A DNA stretch of 64,000 bases, from NCBI RefSeq assembly GCF_014203605.1, contig NZ_JACHJJ010000001.1, positions 310,001 to 374,000 on the forward strand, in the 5' to 3' direction. How positions within the stretch are numbered: the first letter of the stretch is position 1; the number at the start of each line of letters is the position of its first letter. Positions 44,066 through 54,733 of this stretch are shown here, in pieces. The notes below the pieces were generated by a model. It did not search any database. It was not told the origin of the DNA and was given only the letters and a program-made list of their open reading frames with translations. Both the position numbers and the translations under genes were made by a program. The DNA is from Thiemannella venezuelensis. GTDB lineage: Bacteria; Actinomycetota; Actinomycetes; Streptosporangiales; Streptosporangiaceae.

Positions 44066-45964
44066 GTGACGACGGTTCGCAGGCTGGTCGCCGCGGCGGC
44101 GATCGCGCCCATCGTGTCCGTGTCCGCGGTGCTCGCCGCGGCGGCCCCGGCGCAGGCTCAGGCGCGCCTGGACATGCCGTCACGGGTCACCTCGGGCCAG
44201 GGGGTGACGATCTCCGGCAAGGTCGACTTCGCGTTCGACGCCATCCTCTACGTCAACGGCCAGGAGGTCGCCAAGGGAGACCAGCGCGTCTCCTACACCT
44301 GGGATCCCGGGGACCGCCCGAACGGCAGCTACAAGATCAGACTCGTCCAGCAGGGCAAGCTGCTGGGCGGCAAGTGGGACGAGACGTCCGAGACCCTGGT
44401 GCAGGCCGTTCCTCCGGCCACCCCCGGAGGGGTCGCCGTGCGCCTGCAGGGGGACCGGGCGGTGGTGACCTGGGACAAGGGGGCTGAGCCCGACCTGCGG
44501 AGCTACGAGATCTCCACGAGCGAGACCGGCAAGGTCGGCAGCGTGCAGGTGGACGGCGCGTGCGGGGGCGGTTCGTGCAAGGCGACCCTGGCCGTGCCCG
44601 CCAAGGCGGCCGGCCGGCGGATCGGGTTCACGGTGCGGGCGCTGCGGAGCGACGGCGGCGGCGGCACCCTGGCCTCGGGGCAGTCCGCCGCCGCCACGGT
44701 GAGCATCCCCGCCGCAGCGCCGCAGGGCACGGACGCCGGCGAGAACGGCACGTCCCGGAAGAGCACGGACGAGGGCGCCGGCACCCGGCGGAGCGACCAG
44801 AGCGGCGGCACGAAGAACAGCGGCGAGAAGAGCGGCGGCAAGCAGACCGGAATCGAGAACCTGCCCCAGCTGCCTCCGAAGAAGCCGGCGGCCGCTCCGA
44901 CCCGGCCGGCGAAGACGGCGGCCGTGCCCACGAAGGTGCCCGCACTCCCCAAGGAGGTCCGGGAGGACGCCGCGCTCGCGACGGCGGGACCGGGGACCGG
45001 GAGCAAACCGGGGAAGGGCTCCGGGAGCGGTGGCAAGAACGGTACGGCGCCGCCCCTCGACCCGCAGACCGCCGGGACCGGTACGGACGTCGCGCCGGCC
45101 GTGGACACGAACATCACGGCGCGGTCGGCCGAGTCGCCGGCCGGCGGAATGGTCCAGGGCCTGTCCATCGCGGGCGGACTGGTCCTGCTGATCCTCGGAG
45201 CGCACTTCGGTGCATGGCTCCGCCGCAAGAGGCTGGTGGCGGTCGCGGGAGGTCCCGGCGCCGCGGGAGGCTCCGGGGCCCCGGCGGTGGACGGAGACCC
45301 GCGAGACGACTCCACGACCCGGGCCGGCAGGGACGCCCCCGCGGCGGCCGGTGCCGCCGCGGTGACCGGTGCCGCCGCGGTGACCGCCCGCCGCCCCGCG
45401 GTCATCCTCGCGGTGGCCAAGACCCCCCATATACAGCCGTCACCGGCGCAGTCCCCTCCCGCGTCCTCGCCGGCCCCCCGCCCCGAGACCCCCTCCGTCT
45501 CCCGCCCCGCGCCGTCCTCCCCGGATCCCGGGCCTCCGGTCTCCGCGACCCCGGCGGGCCGGCCGTTCTCCCCGCACACGGTGGACCGGCCGGTGAGCCC
45601 CGAGCCGGCCTCCGCTCCCGAACCGGTCGCCTCCCCGGGGCGGCCGGCCCGCGTCCCCGGGCGGCCGGTCCAGGGACCGGCGCCGGTCCCGGCGCCCGTC
45701 GTGCCCGCCGAGTCCATGCGGCTGGCGCTGCCCGCCGCCGCTCCGATCGCCGAGGTGGGCGTCGTGACTCCGGTGGCGGTCCGGATCGGCGACACTCCGG
45801 CCGCGGCCCGGACCGGCGACCGCTGGGACGACTACCTCCCGCCCGCCCCCCGCTCCATGGAGGACAGCGGGTTCTGGGAGCGGCCGCAGCCCGGCGCCGC
45901 GGACTTCTGGGCGGCCGACGAGGAGGACCCCGCCTACTCCGGCCGCCGGCCCCAGGGGGGCTGA
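44066..45964 (+). CDS. Fibronectin-type-III surface protein with one membrane helix and long Pro-rich tail
   Basis: A 632-residue type I membrane protein. Signal peptide (about 1-32, ending PAQAQA), an Ig-like strand domain (35-110: TSGQGVTISGKVDFAFDA), a fibronectin-III domain (about 115-215: DLRSYEISTSETGK), a low-complexity Lys/Gly/Ser linker, a membrane helix at about 368-392 (LSIAGGLVLLILGAHFGAWL) followed by RRKR, and a cytoplasmic tail of about 240 residues rich in Pro/Ala/Ser ending in an acidic Trp-containing motif (DDYLPPAPRSMEDSGFWE). It closes the tad cluster, so a cell-surface or anchoring role is inferred. AAGGGA precedes the GTG. Confidence 0.75.
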   Translation: MTTVRRLVAAAAIAPIVSVSAVLAAAAPAQAQARLDMPSRVTSGQGVTISGKVDFAFDAILYVNGQEVAKGDQRVSYTWDPGDRPNGSYKIRLVQQGKLLGGKWDETSETLVQAVPPATPGGVAVRLQGDRAVVTWDKGAEPDLRSYEISTSETGKVGSVQVDGACGGGSCKATLAVPAKAAGRRIGFTVRALRSDGGGGTLASGQSAAATVSIPAAAPQGTDAGENGTSRKSTDEGAGTRRSDQSGGTKNSGEKSGGKQTGIENLPQLPPKKPAAAPTRPAKTAAVPTKVPALPKEVREDAALATAGPGTGSKPGKGSGSGGKNGTAPPLDPQTAGTGTDVAPAVDTNITARSAESPAGGMVQGLSIAGGLVLLILGAHFGAWLRRKRLVAVAGGPGAAGGSGAPAVDGDPRDDSTTRAGRDAPAAAGAAAVTGAAAVTARRPAVILAVAKTPHIQPSPAQSPPASSPAPRPETPSVSRPAPSSPDPGPPVSATPAGRPFSPHTVDRPVSPEPASAPEPVASPGRPARVPGRPVQGPAPVPAPVVPAESMRLALPAAAPIAEVGVVTPVAVRIGDTPAAARTGDRWDDYLPPAPRSMEDSGFWERPQPGAADFWAADEEDPAYSGRRPQGG

Positions 45965-45966
45965 GC

Positions 45967-46018
45967 GGCCCTGAGCCGTCCGCGGGCCCTGAACCGTCCG
46001 CGGGCCGAGCCGTCCGCG
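45967..46018. repeat. 18-bp tandem repeat after the fibronectin gene
   Basis: GGCCCTGAGCCGTCCGCG, then the same unit with one change, then a 16-base third copy, starting two bases after the stop codon and lying between convergent genes. Confidence 0.65.
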
Positions 46019-46061
46019 GGACCGGTGGCGGCTGCGGGGCCGCGGCCGTCGGCCGGGAGGG

Positions 46062-48401
46062 TCAGCCGGGATCCGGCGAGAGCAGGACGGCCAGCAGCCG
46101 TAGCGCTCCGGCCTTGTCCAGGGGCTCGTTGCCGTTGCCGCACTTGGGCGACTGGATGCACGAGGGGCAGCCGCGATCGCACTCGCAGGAGGCGATGGCC
46201 TCCCGCGTGGCGGTGAGCCAGTCGAGGGCGCGGGCGTAGCCGCGTTCGGCGAAGCCCGCGCCGCCCTCGTTCCCGTCGTAGACGAAGACGGTCAGCAGGC
46301 CGGTGTCGGCGTGGAGCTCGGTGGAGACGCCGCCGATGTCCCAGCGGTCGCAGGTGGCGAACAGCGGGAGCAGGCCGATGGAGGCGTGCTCGGCCGCGTG
46401 CGCCGCCCCGCCCAGGTCCGTCCCCGCCTCCGCCAGGGACGTGACCGCCGAGGCGGGCAGCGTCCACCAGACCGCCCGCGTGCGCAGCGTGCGCGGGGGC
46501 AGGTCGAGGTCCTCGTCGCCGAGCGGTTCGCCGCTCTGCAGGCGGCGCTTGAGGTAGGACACGACCTGGCGGGTGACCTCCACCGAGCCGAAGTGGAGCT
46601 CTCCCGGCCCGAGCGGCCGGGAGCGCAGGGACTCCAGGACGGAGATCTCGGTGACGTCCCTGGCGAAGGTCGTGTAGTCGGGCGCACCGGCCTCGACCAG
46701 AGCGACCCCCGCCTCCAGGTCGAGTTCCTCCACCATGAAGGTCTCCCCCCGGTGGATGTAGACGGCGCCGGTGTGCACGGTCGTGTGCGAGGCGGGCTCG
46801 TCCACGGTGCCCAGCAGCCGCCCGGTGGACGACTCGACGACCTGGACGGGCGAGCCGCCGGTGCCCCGGATGTCGGCGAGGTCGACGGCCCGCTCCCGCC
46901 TGGTCCAGAACCACCCCGTGGGACGCTGCCTGAGCATGCCCTCGCCCACCAGGCCGGTGATCACGTCCTTGGCGGCGGGGCCGAAGACCTCCAGGTCGTC
47001 TTCGGTGAGAGGGACCTCGGCGGCCGCCGCGCACAGATGCGGCCCGAGGACGTACGGATTGTCGGGGTCGAGGACGATCGCCTCGACCGGGCGGCCGAAC
47101 AGGGCCTCGGGGTGGTGGACCAGGTAGGTGTCGAGCGGGTCGTCCCTGGCGATCAGCACCGCCAGCGCGTCCTGCCCGGCCCGGCCGGCCCGCCCGGCCT
47201 GCTGCCAGAGTGACGCGCGGGTCCCCGGCCAGCCCGCGATGAGCACGGCGTCCAGCCCCGACACGTCGACGCCGAGTTCCAGGGCGTTGGTCGTGGCCAG
47301 GCCGAGAAGCTCCCCGGAGCGCAGCGCCTTCTCCAGCTCCCGGCGCTCCTCCGCCAGGTATCCGGCGCGGTAGGCGTCCACCTTGCCCTGCGCGCCGTCC
47401 TGCAGGTCCGGGGGGAGGCCCGCGTCGGCGGCCAGGTCGGAGAGCCTGGCCCGGGCGGAGAGCGCCACGGACTCGGCGGCGCGCCGGGAGCGCACGAAGG
47501 CGAGGGTGCGGACGTCGGCGAGCACCAGGTCGGCGAGGAGGTCGGCGGCCTCGGCGGTGGCGGGGCGGCGCAGGGGCGCGCCGCGTTCGCCCCTCAGATC
47601 GGCCAGGGGAGGCTCCCAGAGGGCGAAGGTGATCGCCCCCCGGGGGGAGGCGTCCGTGGTCACCTCGGCCATCTGGAGGCCTGTCAGCCGCATGGCGAAG
47701 GTCCGGGGCTCGCTCGCGGTCGCGGAGGAGAGGAAGAAGACGGGGCGGGAGCCGTACCGGGCGCAGATCCGGCGCAGGCGGCGCAGGATCTGCGCCACGT
47801 GCGAGCCGAAGACGCCCCGGTAGCCGTGGCACTCGTCGACCACGACCATGCGCAGCCGCCGCCAGAAGGACGACCAGCGGGAGTGGCGGGGCAGCAGGAC
47901 GCGGTGCAGCATGTCGGGGTTGGTCAGGACGTAGTTGGCGTGCTGCCGGATCCGGTCCCGCTCCTCGAACGGGGTGTCGCCGTCGAAGGTCGCCGCGCGG
48001 AGCTCGGGCGCGCCGAGGGACTGCAGGGCGCGGAGCTGGTCGGCGGCCAGGGCCTTGGTGGGCGTCAGGTAGAGGACCGTGCCGCCGTCGAGGACCGAGA
48101 CGGCGGCGGGGACCTGGTAGGCCAGGGACTTGCCGGAGGCGGTGCCGGTGGCGATGATCACGTTTTGGCCACGGTGGGCGAGGTCGGCGGCCTCGGCCTG
48201 GTGGGGCCAGAGGCCCTGGACGCCCTGGTTCGCCCAGCGCGTAACCAGCGGTTCGGCGACCCAGTCCGGCCATCGGACTTGACCGGCCTGACGTGCTGGA
48301 ACATGCTCCACATGAGTGACGCGCTCCCGACGTGCGGGAACGCCGAGCAGACAGGACAAGGGGAGGTCTGGGCGCAGGGGTGATGAAGAGGACGGACTCA
48401 C
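46062..48401 (-). CDS. DEAD/DEAH-box helicase, MrfA/Hrq1-like
   Basis: A 779-residue SF2 helicase. Motif I ATGTASGKSLAYQVP, Ia TPTKALAADQL, II VVVDECHGYRG (DECH in place of DEVH), III LSSATASEP, IV-VI ATNALELGVDVSGLD and QQAGRAGRAGQ. The C-terminal DUF1998-like domain holds four cysteines in CECDRGCPSCIQSPKCGNG, the zinc site of MrfA/Hrq1 proteins. MrfA of Bacillus repairs mitomycin damage; the mycobacterial equivalent is Rv3649. A GTG start at 48401. It is divergent from bldG. Confidence 0.92.
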   Translation of the reverse strand: MSPSSSSPLRPDLPLSCLLGVPARRERVTHVEHVPARQAGQVRWPDWVAEPLVTRWANQGVQGLWPHQAEAADLAHRGQNVIIATGTASGKSLAYQVPAAVSVLDGGTVLYLTPTKALAADQLRALQSLGAPELRAATFDGDTPFEERDRIRQHANYVLTNPDMLHRVLLPRHSRWSSFWRRLRMVVVDECHGYRGVFGSHVAQILRRLRRICARYGSRPVFFLSSATASEPRTFAMRLTGLQMAEVTTDASPRGAITFALWEPPLADLRGERGAPLRRPATAEAADLLADLVLADVRTLAFVRSRRAAESVALSARARLSDLAADAGLPPDLQDGAQGKVDAYRAGYLAEERRELEKALRSGELLGLATTNALELGVDVSGLDAVLIAGWPGTRASLWQQAGRAGRAGQDALAVLIARDDPLDTYLVHHPEALFGRPVEAIVLDPDNPYVLGPHLCAAAAEVPLTEDDLEVFGPAAKDVITGLVGEGMLRQRPTGWFWTRRERAVDLADIRGTGGSPVQVVESSTGRLLGTVDEPASHTTVHTGAVYIHRGETFMVEELDLEAGVALVEAGAPDYTTFARDVTEISVLESLRSRPLGPGELHFGSVEVTRQVVSYLKRRLQSGEPLGDEDLDLPPRTLRTRAVWWTLPASAVTSLAEAGTDLGGAAHAAEHASIGLLPLFATCDRWDIGGVSTELHADTGLLTVFVYDGNEGGAGFAERGYARALDWLTATREAIASCECDRGCPSCIQSPKCGNGNEPLDKAGALRLLAVLLSPDPG

Positions 48402-48573
48402 TGGTTTTCAGTCTCGTATCTCTGGGCAGAGTCGCCGGGAATCGTGATTTCGTATAGACACTGAGCGTACGCATGGTTGAATGCCGCGCGTCGGGGCTTG
48501 TCGTCGCGGGACCTCCGGGTCCCAGAAGTCACGCCCGAATCGGTATTTTCGCAGGCAAGGCGCTGGAGGATCT

Positions 48574-48924
48574 GTGGATCTGAAGTTGGACCACCATTCC
48601 GAGGACCGTCTCACCATCGTCGAGGTCGAAGGTGAGATCGATGTCTACACCGCGCCCAGGTTGCGTGAGCTCCTGATCGACCTCGTCAACAAGGGCAACT
48701 TCCACCTTCTCGTCAACATGGAGAAGGTCGACTTCCTCGACTCCACGGGTCTGGGCGTCCTGGTCGGCGGGCTCAAGCGGGTCCGGGCGCACGACGGCTC
48801 CCTGGAGCTCGTGTGCACCCAGGAGCGCATTCTGAAGATCTTCCGTATCACCGGGCTGACCAAGGTCTTCGGCATCTACGCGTCGGTCGACGAGGCCAAG
48901 GAAGCGCACGGTCGAGACAAGTAG
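48574..48924 (+). CDS. bldG: Anti-anti-sigma factor BldG
   Basis: A 116-residue STAS-domain protein. The phosphorylated serine is Ser57 in [14 protein letters not shown], the same number as in Streptomyces BldG. The order (helicase, bldG, anti-sigma partner, hppA) matches that locus, by recall. BldG controls morphological development and antibiotic production through partner switching with anti-sigma kinases. GGAGGA lies three bases before the GTG at 48574. The 172-base upstream region contains TATAGAC at about 48453 as a candidate -10. Confidence 0.93.
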   Translation: MDLKLDHHSEDRLTIVEVEGEIDVYTAPRLRELLIDLVNKGNFHLLVNMEKVDFLDSTGLGVLVGGLKRVRAHDGSLELVCTQERILKIFRITGLTKVFGIYASVDEAKEAHGRDK

Positions 48925-48926
48925 TC

Positions 48927-49373
48927 ATGGCTACCGTCGAGCTGACGTTCAGCGCCCTTCCCGCTCACGTGCGTACGGCGCGCCTGCTCGCCACGGCGAT
49001 CGCACGCCGCACCGGGGTGGAGGAGTCCCTGCTGGACGAGGTACGGCTCGCCGTCGGTGAGGCCTGCTCCCGGGCGGTCGAGGCGCACCGCCTCCACTGC
49101 CCGGGGGAGCCGATCCGCATCGAGCTGTGCGACGACTCCGGGCGGTTCGAGGTGATCGTCACGGACTCGGCCCCCAGCGACGAGCAGGGGCCGGAGTTCG
49201 GCGTGCCGCGCTTCGACGACATTCTCGGCCAGGGGCCCGGCGTGTTCATGCCCGGATTCGGCATCGCGGTCATCGCGGGGCTGGCCGACGACGTCGAGGT
49301 CTACCCCAGCCAGAAGGGCATGCGGATCCGGATGAGCTGGCCCGCGGCGGCGGGCGGCCTCTCCCCCGTCTGA
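48927..49373 (+). CDS. Anti-sigma factor, RsbW-like (BldG partner)
   Basis: A 148-residue GHKL-fold protein. EVRLAVGEACSRAVEAH aligns with the N box of RsbW/SpoIIAB kinases but has Arg where the Mg-binding Asn is expected; VTDSAPSDEQGPEF replaces the G1 box DxGxG, and GFGIAVIAGLADDVEV is the G2 region. It starts two bases after the bldG stop and is certainly co-transcribed. The altered N box suggests weak or no kinase activity, so it may act as a binding partner only. Confidence 0.85.
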   Translation: MATVELTFSALPAHVRTARLLATAIARRTGVEESLLDEVRLAVGEACSRAVEAHRLHCPGEPIRIELCDDSGRFEVIVTDSAPSDEQGPEFGVPRFDDILGQGPGVFMPGFGIAVIAGLADDVEVYPSQKGMRIRMSWPAAAGGLSPV

Positions 49374-49470
49374 CGGCTGGAGAACCGTTCCGGCGGAGCG
49401 GTCACGCCTCCCTCGGGGCGGCCTCGGCGCTCCTCAGGGCCGGCCATGGGATCCTGCGGGGCGGCGGAAT

Positions 49471-49621
49471 CCGCGGGGCCGGTCACGGGATCTCCTGGCG
49501 GCCGCCGATTCCTCTGCGGGGCGGGCCGGCCGCCTCCTTCCGCGGGGCCGGTCACGGGATCTCCTGGCGGCCGCCGATTCCTCTGCGGGGCGGGCCGGCC
49601 GCCTCCTTCCGCGGGGCCGGT
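49471..49621. repeat. Perfect 69-bp tandem duplication
   Basis: Two identical 69-base units (49471-49539 and 49540-49608) and the first 13 bases of a third, in the gap between the anti-sigma gene and hppA. A degenerate copy seems to lie just upstream (from about 49439). As 69 is 23 codons, all frames stay open through it, but no real gene is supported. Confidence 0.85.
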
Positions 49622-50230
49622 GACGCGGCGCCGGGAGTGCCCGCGTGATGCCCGCCGCACCCGTGCGGGTCCGGACGGCACCGGTCGCGGAAGCGGGTTC
49701 CGGGCCGGGGGCGGGCGCCGCGCCGTACCGGTGACCGCCGGGAACGGCGGGCGGGCGGCTCGGGACGGCTCCCGCGAGCCCTGTGACCGGGCTCGGCACG
49801 AGGGCGTGTCCGGCTGCCATGCACGTCCCGGCAGGCGTGCCAGTCCTTCTCGCAGGCAGGCCGCGAATGAGGACGACCTTTTCCGCCTATACGGACAAAC
49901 CGAAATATCGGTGGGACGGAAAGGTTGAGAAGTCCGAAGTGCCGATCTAAATGCCGATAAAGGAGATCGGCTGTCCGGGGATTAGCGGACACGTCATTAA
50001 TTGGCCGCGTGTAGAGGCTTCATATCCGCGTCGCCGCTGCGTAGACTCCCGGCACCGGCCAAGGTTTGTCCTTCGGAACGGGCCGTGAACAGGCCCGATT
50101 CGCAAGGAAGTCTGCGGACGTAACCGGAAGCGGCACTGCCAACCACCCGGACGTGCGCCGCAGCCCGCCGACCCGTTCACCGCAGCGCACTCCGGGCAGG
50201 ACGTGATCCCGTCTTGCCGAGGAGAGTCGG
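49622..50230. other. Long leader region of hppA
   Basis: No supportable gene. A stem TGTCCG/CGGACA at about 49972-49991, an AT-richer segment, and the promoter at 50019-50047 lie here. From that promoter the mRNA would have a leader of about 180 bases. I see no known riboswitch. Confidence 0.4.
50019..50047 (+). promoter_or_regulatory. Promoter of hppA
   Basis: TTCATA, a 17-base spacer and TAGACT, about 185 bases before the hppA start. Confidence 0.5.
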
Positions 50231-52567
<2,337 letters not shown>

Positions 52568-52576
<9 letters not shown>

Positions 52577-52651
52577 GTTCCGCCTGGCCGGAACGGCGGG
52601 CTGAGTTCCGCCTGGCCGGAACGGCGGGCTGAGCTCGGCCCGACCGGAACC
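52568..52651. repeat. 28-bp tandem duplication spanning the hppA stop codon
   Basis: The unit beginning GCGGGCTGAGTTCCGCC, which contains the hppA stop, is repeated perfectly at 52596 and in degenerate form at 52624. Confidence 0.8.
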
Positions 52652-52657
52652 GCCGGA

Positions 52658-52685
52658 GGGGTGCGCGGGAATCGCGCACCCCTTT
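52658..52685 (+). terminator. Terminator of hppA
   Basis: GGGGTGCGCG-GGAAT-CGCGCACCCC, a perfect 10-bp stem followed by TTT. Confidence 0.85.
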
Positions 52686-52722
52686 CGCGGGCGCGGGACG
52701 TGCCGGTGGGAAACTGTCGGGC

Positions 52723-52827
52723 ATGGAACAGCAGCCCTCCGGGGGAAAGACGCTCGTCATGATCCTGCTGGGGATGGCCGCGGTGTTCGCGGTGATCATC
52801 GGGATCGCCATCTGGGCGGCGAGGTGA
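52723..52827 (+). CDS. 34-residue single-pass membrane peptide
   Basis: MEQQPSGGKTLVMILLGMAA onward, ending in IWAAR and a TGA. A short hydrophilic start is followed by one strong membrane helix and a terminal Arg. Placed between hppA's terminator and sixA. No clear ribosome site; the start lies after AAACTGTCGGGC. I recall similar short membrane proteins at this locus in actinobacteria, which supports it being real. Function unknown; regulation of a membrane complex such as the pyrophosphatase is speculation. Confidence 0.6.
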   Translation: MEQQPSGGKTLVMILLGMAAVFAVIIGIAIWAAR

Positions 52828-52845
52828 TGACGAGGTGTCAGTGAG

Positions 52846-53319
52846 GTGACGATGCGTACGCTGATCGTGCTGCGGCACGCCAAGGCGGTCCACACTCCCG
52901 GACTCGCCGACCCCGAACGCCCGCTCACCGACCGGGGCGAGCGGGATGCCCGCAGGGTCGGGGAGACCCTCGCGGCGATGGGGCTCCGGCCCGACCTGGT
53001 GCTCTGCTCACCGGCCGTGCGAACCCGCCGTACGGCGGAGCTGGCCCTGCCCGGCGAGCCCGTCGAGTTCGAACGGGACATCTACGAGGCGTACGCCGAC
53101 GAACTGCTCGCGCTGGTGCGGCGGGCCGATCCCGAGGTACGCACGCTGCTCCTGGTCGGGCACAACCCCGGCGTCCACGAGCTCGTCCTGGGCCTCACCA
53201 TGCACGCCGGGGACCCGGGATTCCCGCCCGGCGCGTTCGCCGTCATCGAGACCGGCGACGAATGGGCCGAGCTGGAGTCGGGGCGCGCGGTCACCCGATG
53301 GAGCCCGAAGGACAACTGA
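52846..53319 (+). CDS. SixA-like histidine phosphatase
   Basis: A 157-residue short-form phosphohistidine phosphatase: LIVLRHAKAVHTPGL (RHG motif with the nucleophile His), a conserved Arg in SPAVRTRRTAEL and the second His in LLVGHNPGVHEL. A GTG at 52846 or an ATG two codons later could be used; GAGGTG precedes both. Possible targets are phosphohistidine proteins. Confidence 0.9.
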   Translation: MTMRTLIVLRHAKAVHTPGLADPERPLTDRGERDARRVGETLAAMGLRPDLVLCSPAVRTRRTAELALPGEPVEFERDIYEAYADELLALVRRADPEVRTLLLVGHNPGVHELVLGLTMHAGDPGFPPGAFAVIETGDEWAELESGRAVTRWSPKDN

Positions 53320-53348
53320 TCCGGGGCGACGACTGATCCGGGGCGACG
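53315..53348. repeat. 17-bp tandem duplication spanning the sixA stop codon
   Basis: ACTGATCCGGGGCGACG occurs twice head to tail, the first copy containing the TGA stop. Confidence 0.75.
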
Positions 53349-53394
53349 ACGCCGGTCTCCCTCCGCGGCGGGCGGCGGGAGACCGGGCGGGGGG

Positions 53395-54618
53395 TCAGGG
53401 CCCCGGGGGGACGTCCACGTCCTCGGCGTCGGCGGCCTCGACCTCGGCACGGGAGATGCCGAGCAGGTAAAGGATCGAGTCGAGGTAGGGCACGTTGACC
53501 GCGGTGTCGGCGGCCTGACGGACCACCGGCTTGGCGTTGAACGCGATGCCCAGCCCGGCCGTCGCGATCATGTCCAGATCGTTGGCGCCGTCGCCGATGG
53601 CCACGGTCTGGCTGATCGGGATGCCCGCCTCGCGGGCGAAACGCTCCAGGGCGCGGGCCTTGCCGGGACGGTCGACGATCTCGCCGATGACCCGGCCGGT
53701 GAGCACGCCGTCCACGACCTCCAGGGTGTTGGCCGCGGAGTAGTCGATCCCGAGGTCCTCCACGAGGGCGTCGGTGAGCTGGGTGAAGCCGCCGCTGACG
53801 ATCGCGAAGCGGTAGTCGAGCCGCTTGAGCGTGCGGACGAGCGTGCGGGCCCCGGGGGTGAGCACGACCTCCTTGCGGACCTTCTCGAAGACCTCCTCGG
53901 ACAGGCCCTCCAGCAGCGCCACCCGGCGGCGGAGCGACTCGGCGAAGTCGAGCTCGCCGCGCATCGCCTCCTCGGTGACCCGGGCGACCTCGTCCAGGCA
54001 GCCCGCGTGCGCGGCCAGCAGCTCGATCACCTCGGCCTGGATGAGCGTGGAGTCCACGTCCATCACGATCAGCCGCTTGGCCCTGCGGTACAGGCCGGCC
54101 CGCTGCACGGCCACGTCGACCTGCTGGGCGTGCGCCTCGGCGGCCAGGTCGGCGCGGAGGGCGTCCGGGTCGGCGCCGGAGACGGCCAGCTCGATGCAGG
54201 TCACCGGGTAGCTGGAGAGCCGCTCGATCCGGTCGATGTTGGCTCCGGCGGCGGCGATCCGGCCCGCGATGCCCGCCATCGCCGCGGGCTGCAGGGGCGA
54301 GCCCAGTACGGTGACGTGCAGGCGCCCGCGCCGCCGCTTCTCCTTGGTGTCGGAGCTGGTGGACAGCTCCACCTCCAGTCCCAGGTCCTCGGCGGTCCGC
54401 TCGACGGCGGTCCACAGGGCGCCGAGGGTTCCGCCGGTCCCGGTCGGGGTGTCGCCGGCGTAGGCGACGAGGACACCGAGGGTCAGCCGGCCGCGGATGA
54501 CGACCTGCTCGATGTCGGCGACGACGACGGGGAAACCGGCCAGGACGGCGAAGAGCCGGGAGGTGACGCCCGGTCGGTCGGGGCCGGTCAACGTGATCAG
54601 AAGCGTGCGCTGGTTCAT
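53395..54618 (-). CDS. serB: Phosphoserine phosphatase SerB
   Basis: A 407-residue enzyme for the last step of serine synthesis. Two N-terminal ACT domains (about 1-175; LLITLTGPDRPGVTSRLF and LHVTVLGSPLQPAAMAGI) and a HAD phosphatase with VMDVDSTLIQAEV (DxDxT nucleophile), IVSGGFTQL and IGDGANDLDMI. Same ACT-ACT-HAD layout as mycobacterial SerB2, where ACT domains give serine feedback. The ATG is eight bases after TAGCGT on the minus strand. Confidence 0.95.
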   Translation of the reverse strand: MNQRTLLITLTGPDRPGVTSRLFAVLAGFPVVVADIEQVVIRGRLTLGVLVAYAGDTPTGTGGTLGALWTAVERTAEDLGLEVELSTSSDTKEKRRRGRLHVTVLGSPLQPAAMAGIAGRIAAAGANIDRIERLSSYPVTCIELAVSGADPDALRADLAAEAHAQQVDVAVQRAGLYRRAKRLIVMDVDSTLIQAEVIELLAAHAGCLDEVARVTEEAMRGELDFAESLRRRVALLEGLSEEVFEKVRKEVVLTPGARTLVRTLKRLDYRFAIVSGGFTQLTDALVEDLGIDYSAANTLEVVDGVLTGRVIGEIVDRPGKARALERFAREAGIPISQTVAIGDGANDLDMIATAGLGIAFNAKPVVRQAADTAVNVPYLDSILYLLGISRAEVEAADAEDVDVPPGP

Positions 54619-54733
54619 CGCCCCCTACGCTACTTGGCCTCGGAAATGACCGTGAATGCGGTTCATCATCCGGACGCCTGACGTTCGCGGTCCTCCCTGC
54701 TCCGGCGTTACCCTCGGCTGGCTTCATGAGGTC

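Noticed and set aside
49471-49621. CRISPR or integration repeat
   Set aside because: Two full head-to-tail copies without spacers, integrase or tRNA gene nearby.
49301-49681. 126-residue minus-strand repeat protein covering the 69-bp duplication
   Set aside because: No ribosome site, overlaps the 3' end of the anti-sigma gene, and open frames are expected in such GC-rich repeats.
49951-50088. Small peptide or riboswitch in the hppA leader
   Set aside because: A short open frame starts at 49951 but has no ribosome-site or conservation evidence, and I recognise no riboswitch consensus.
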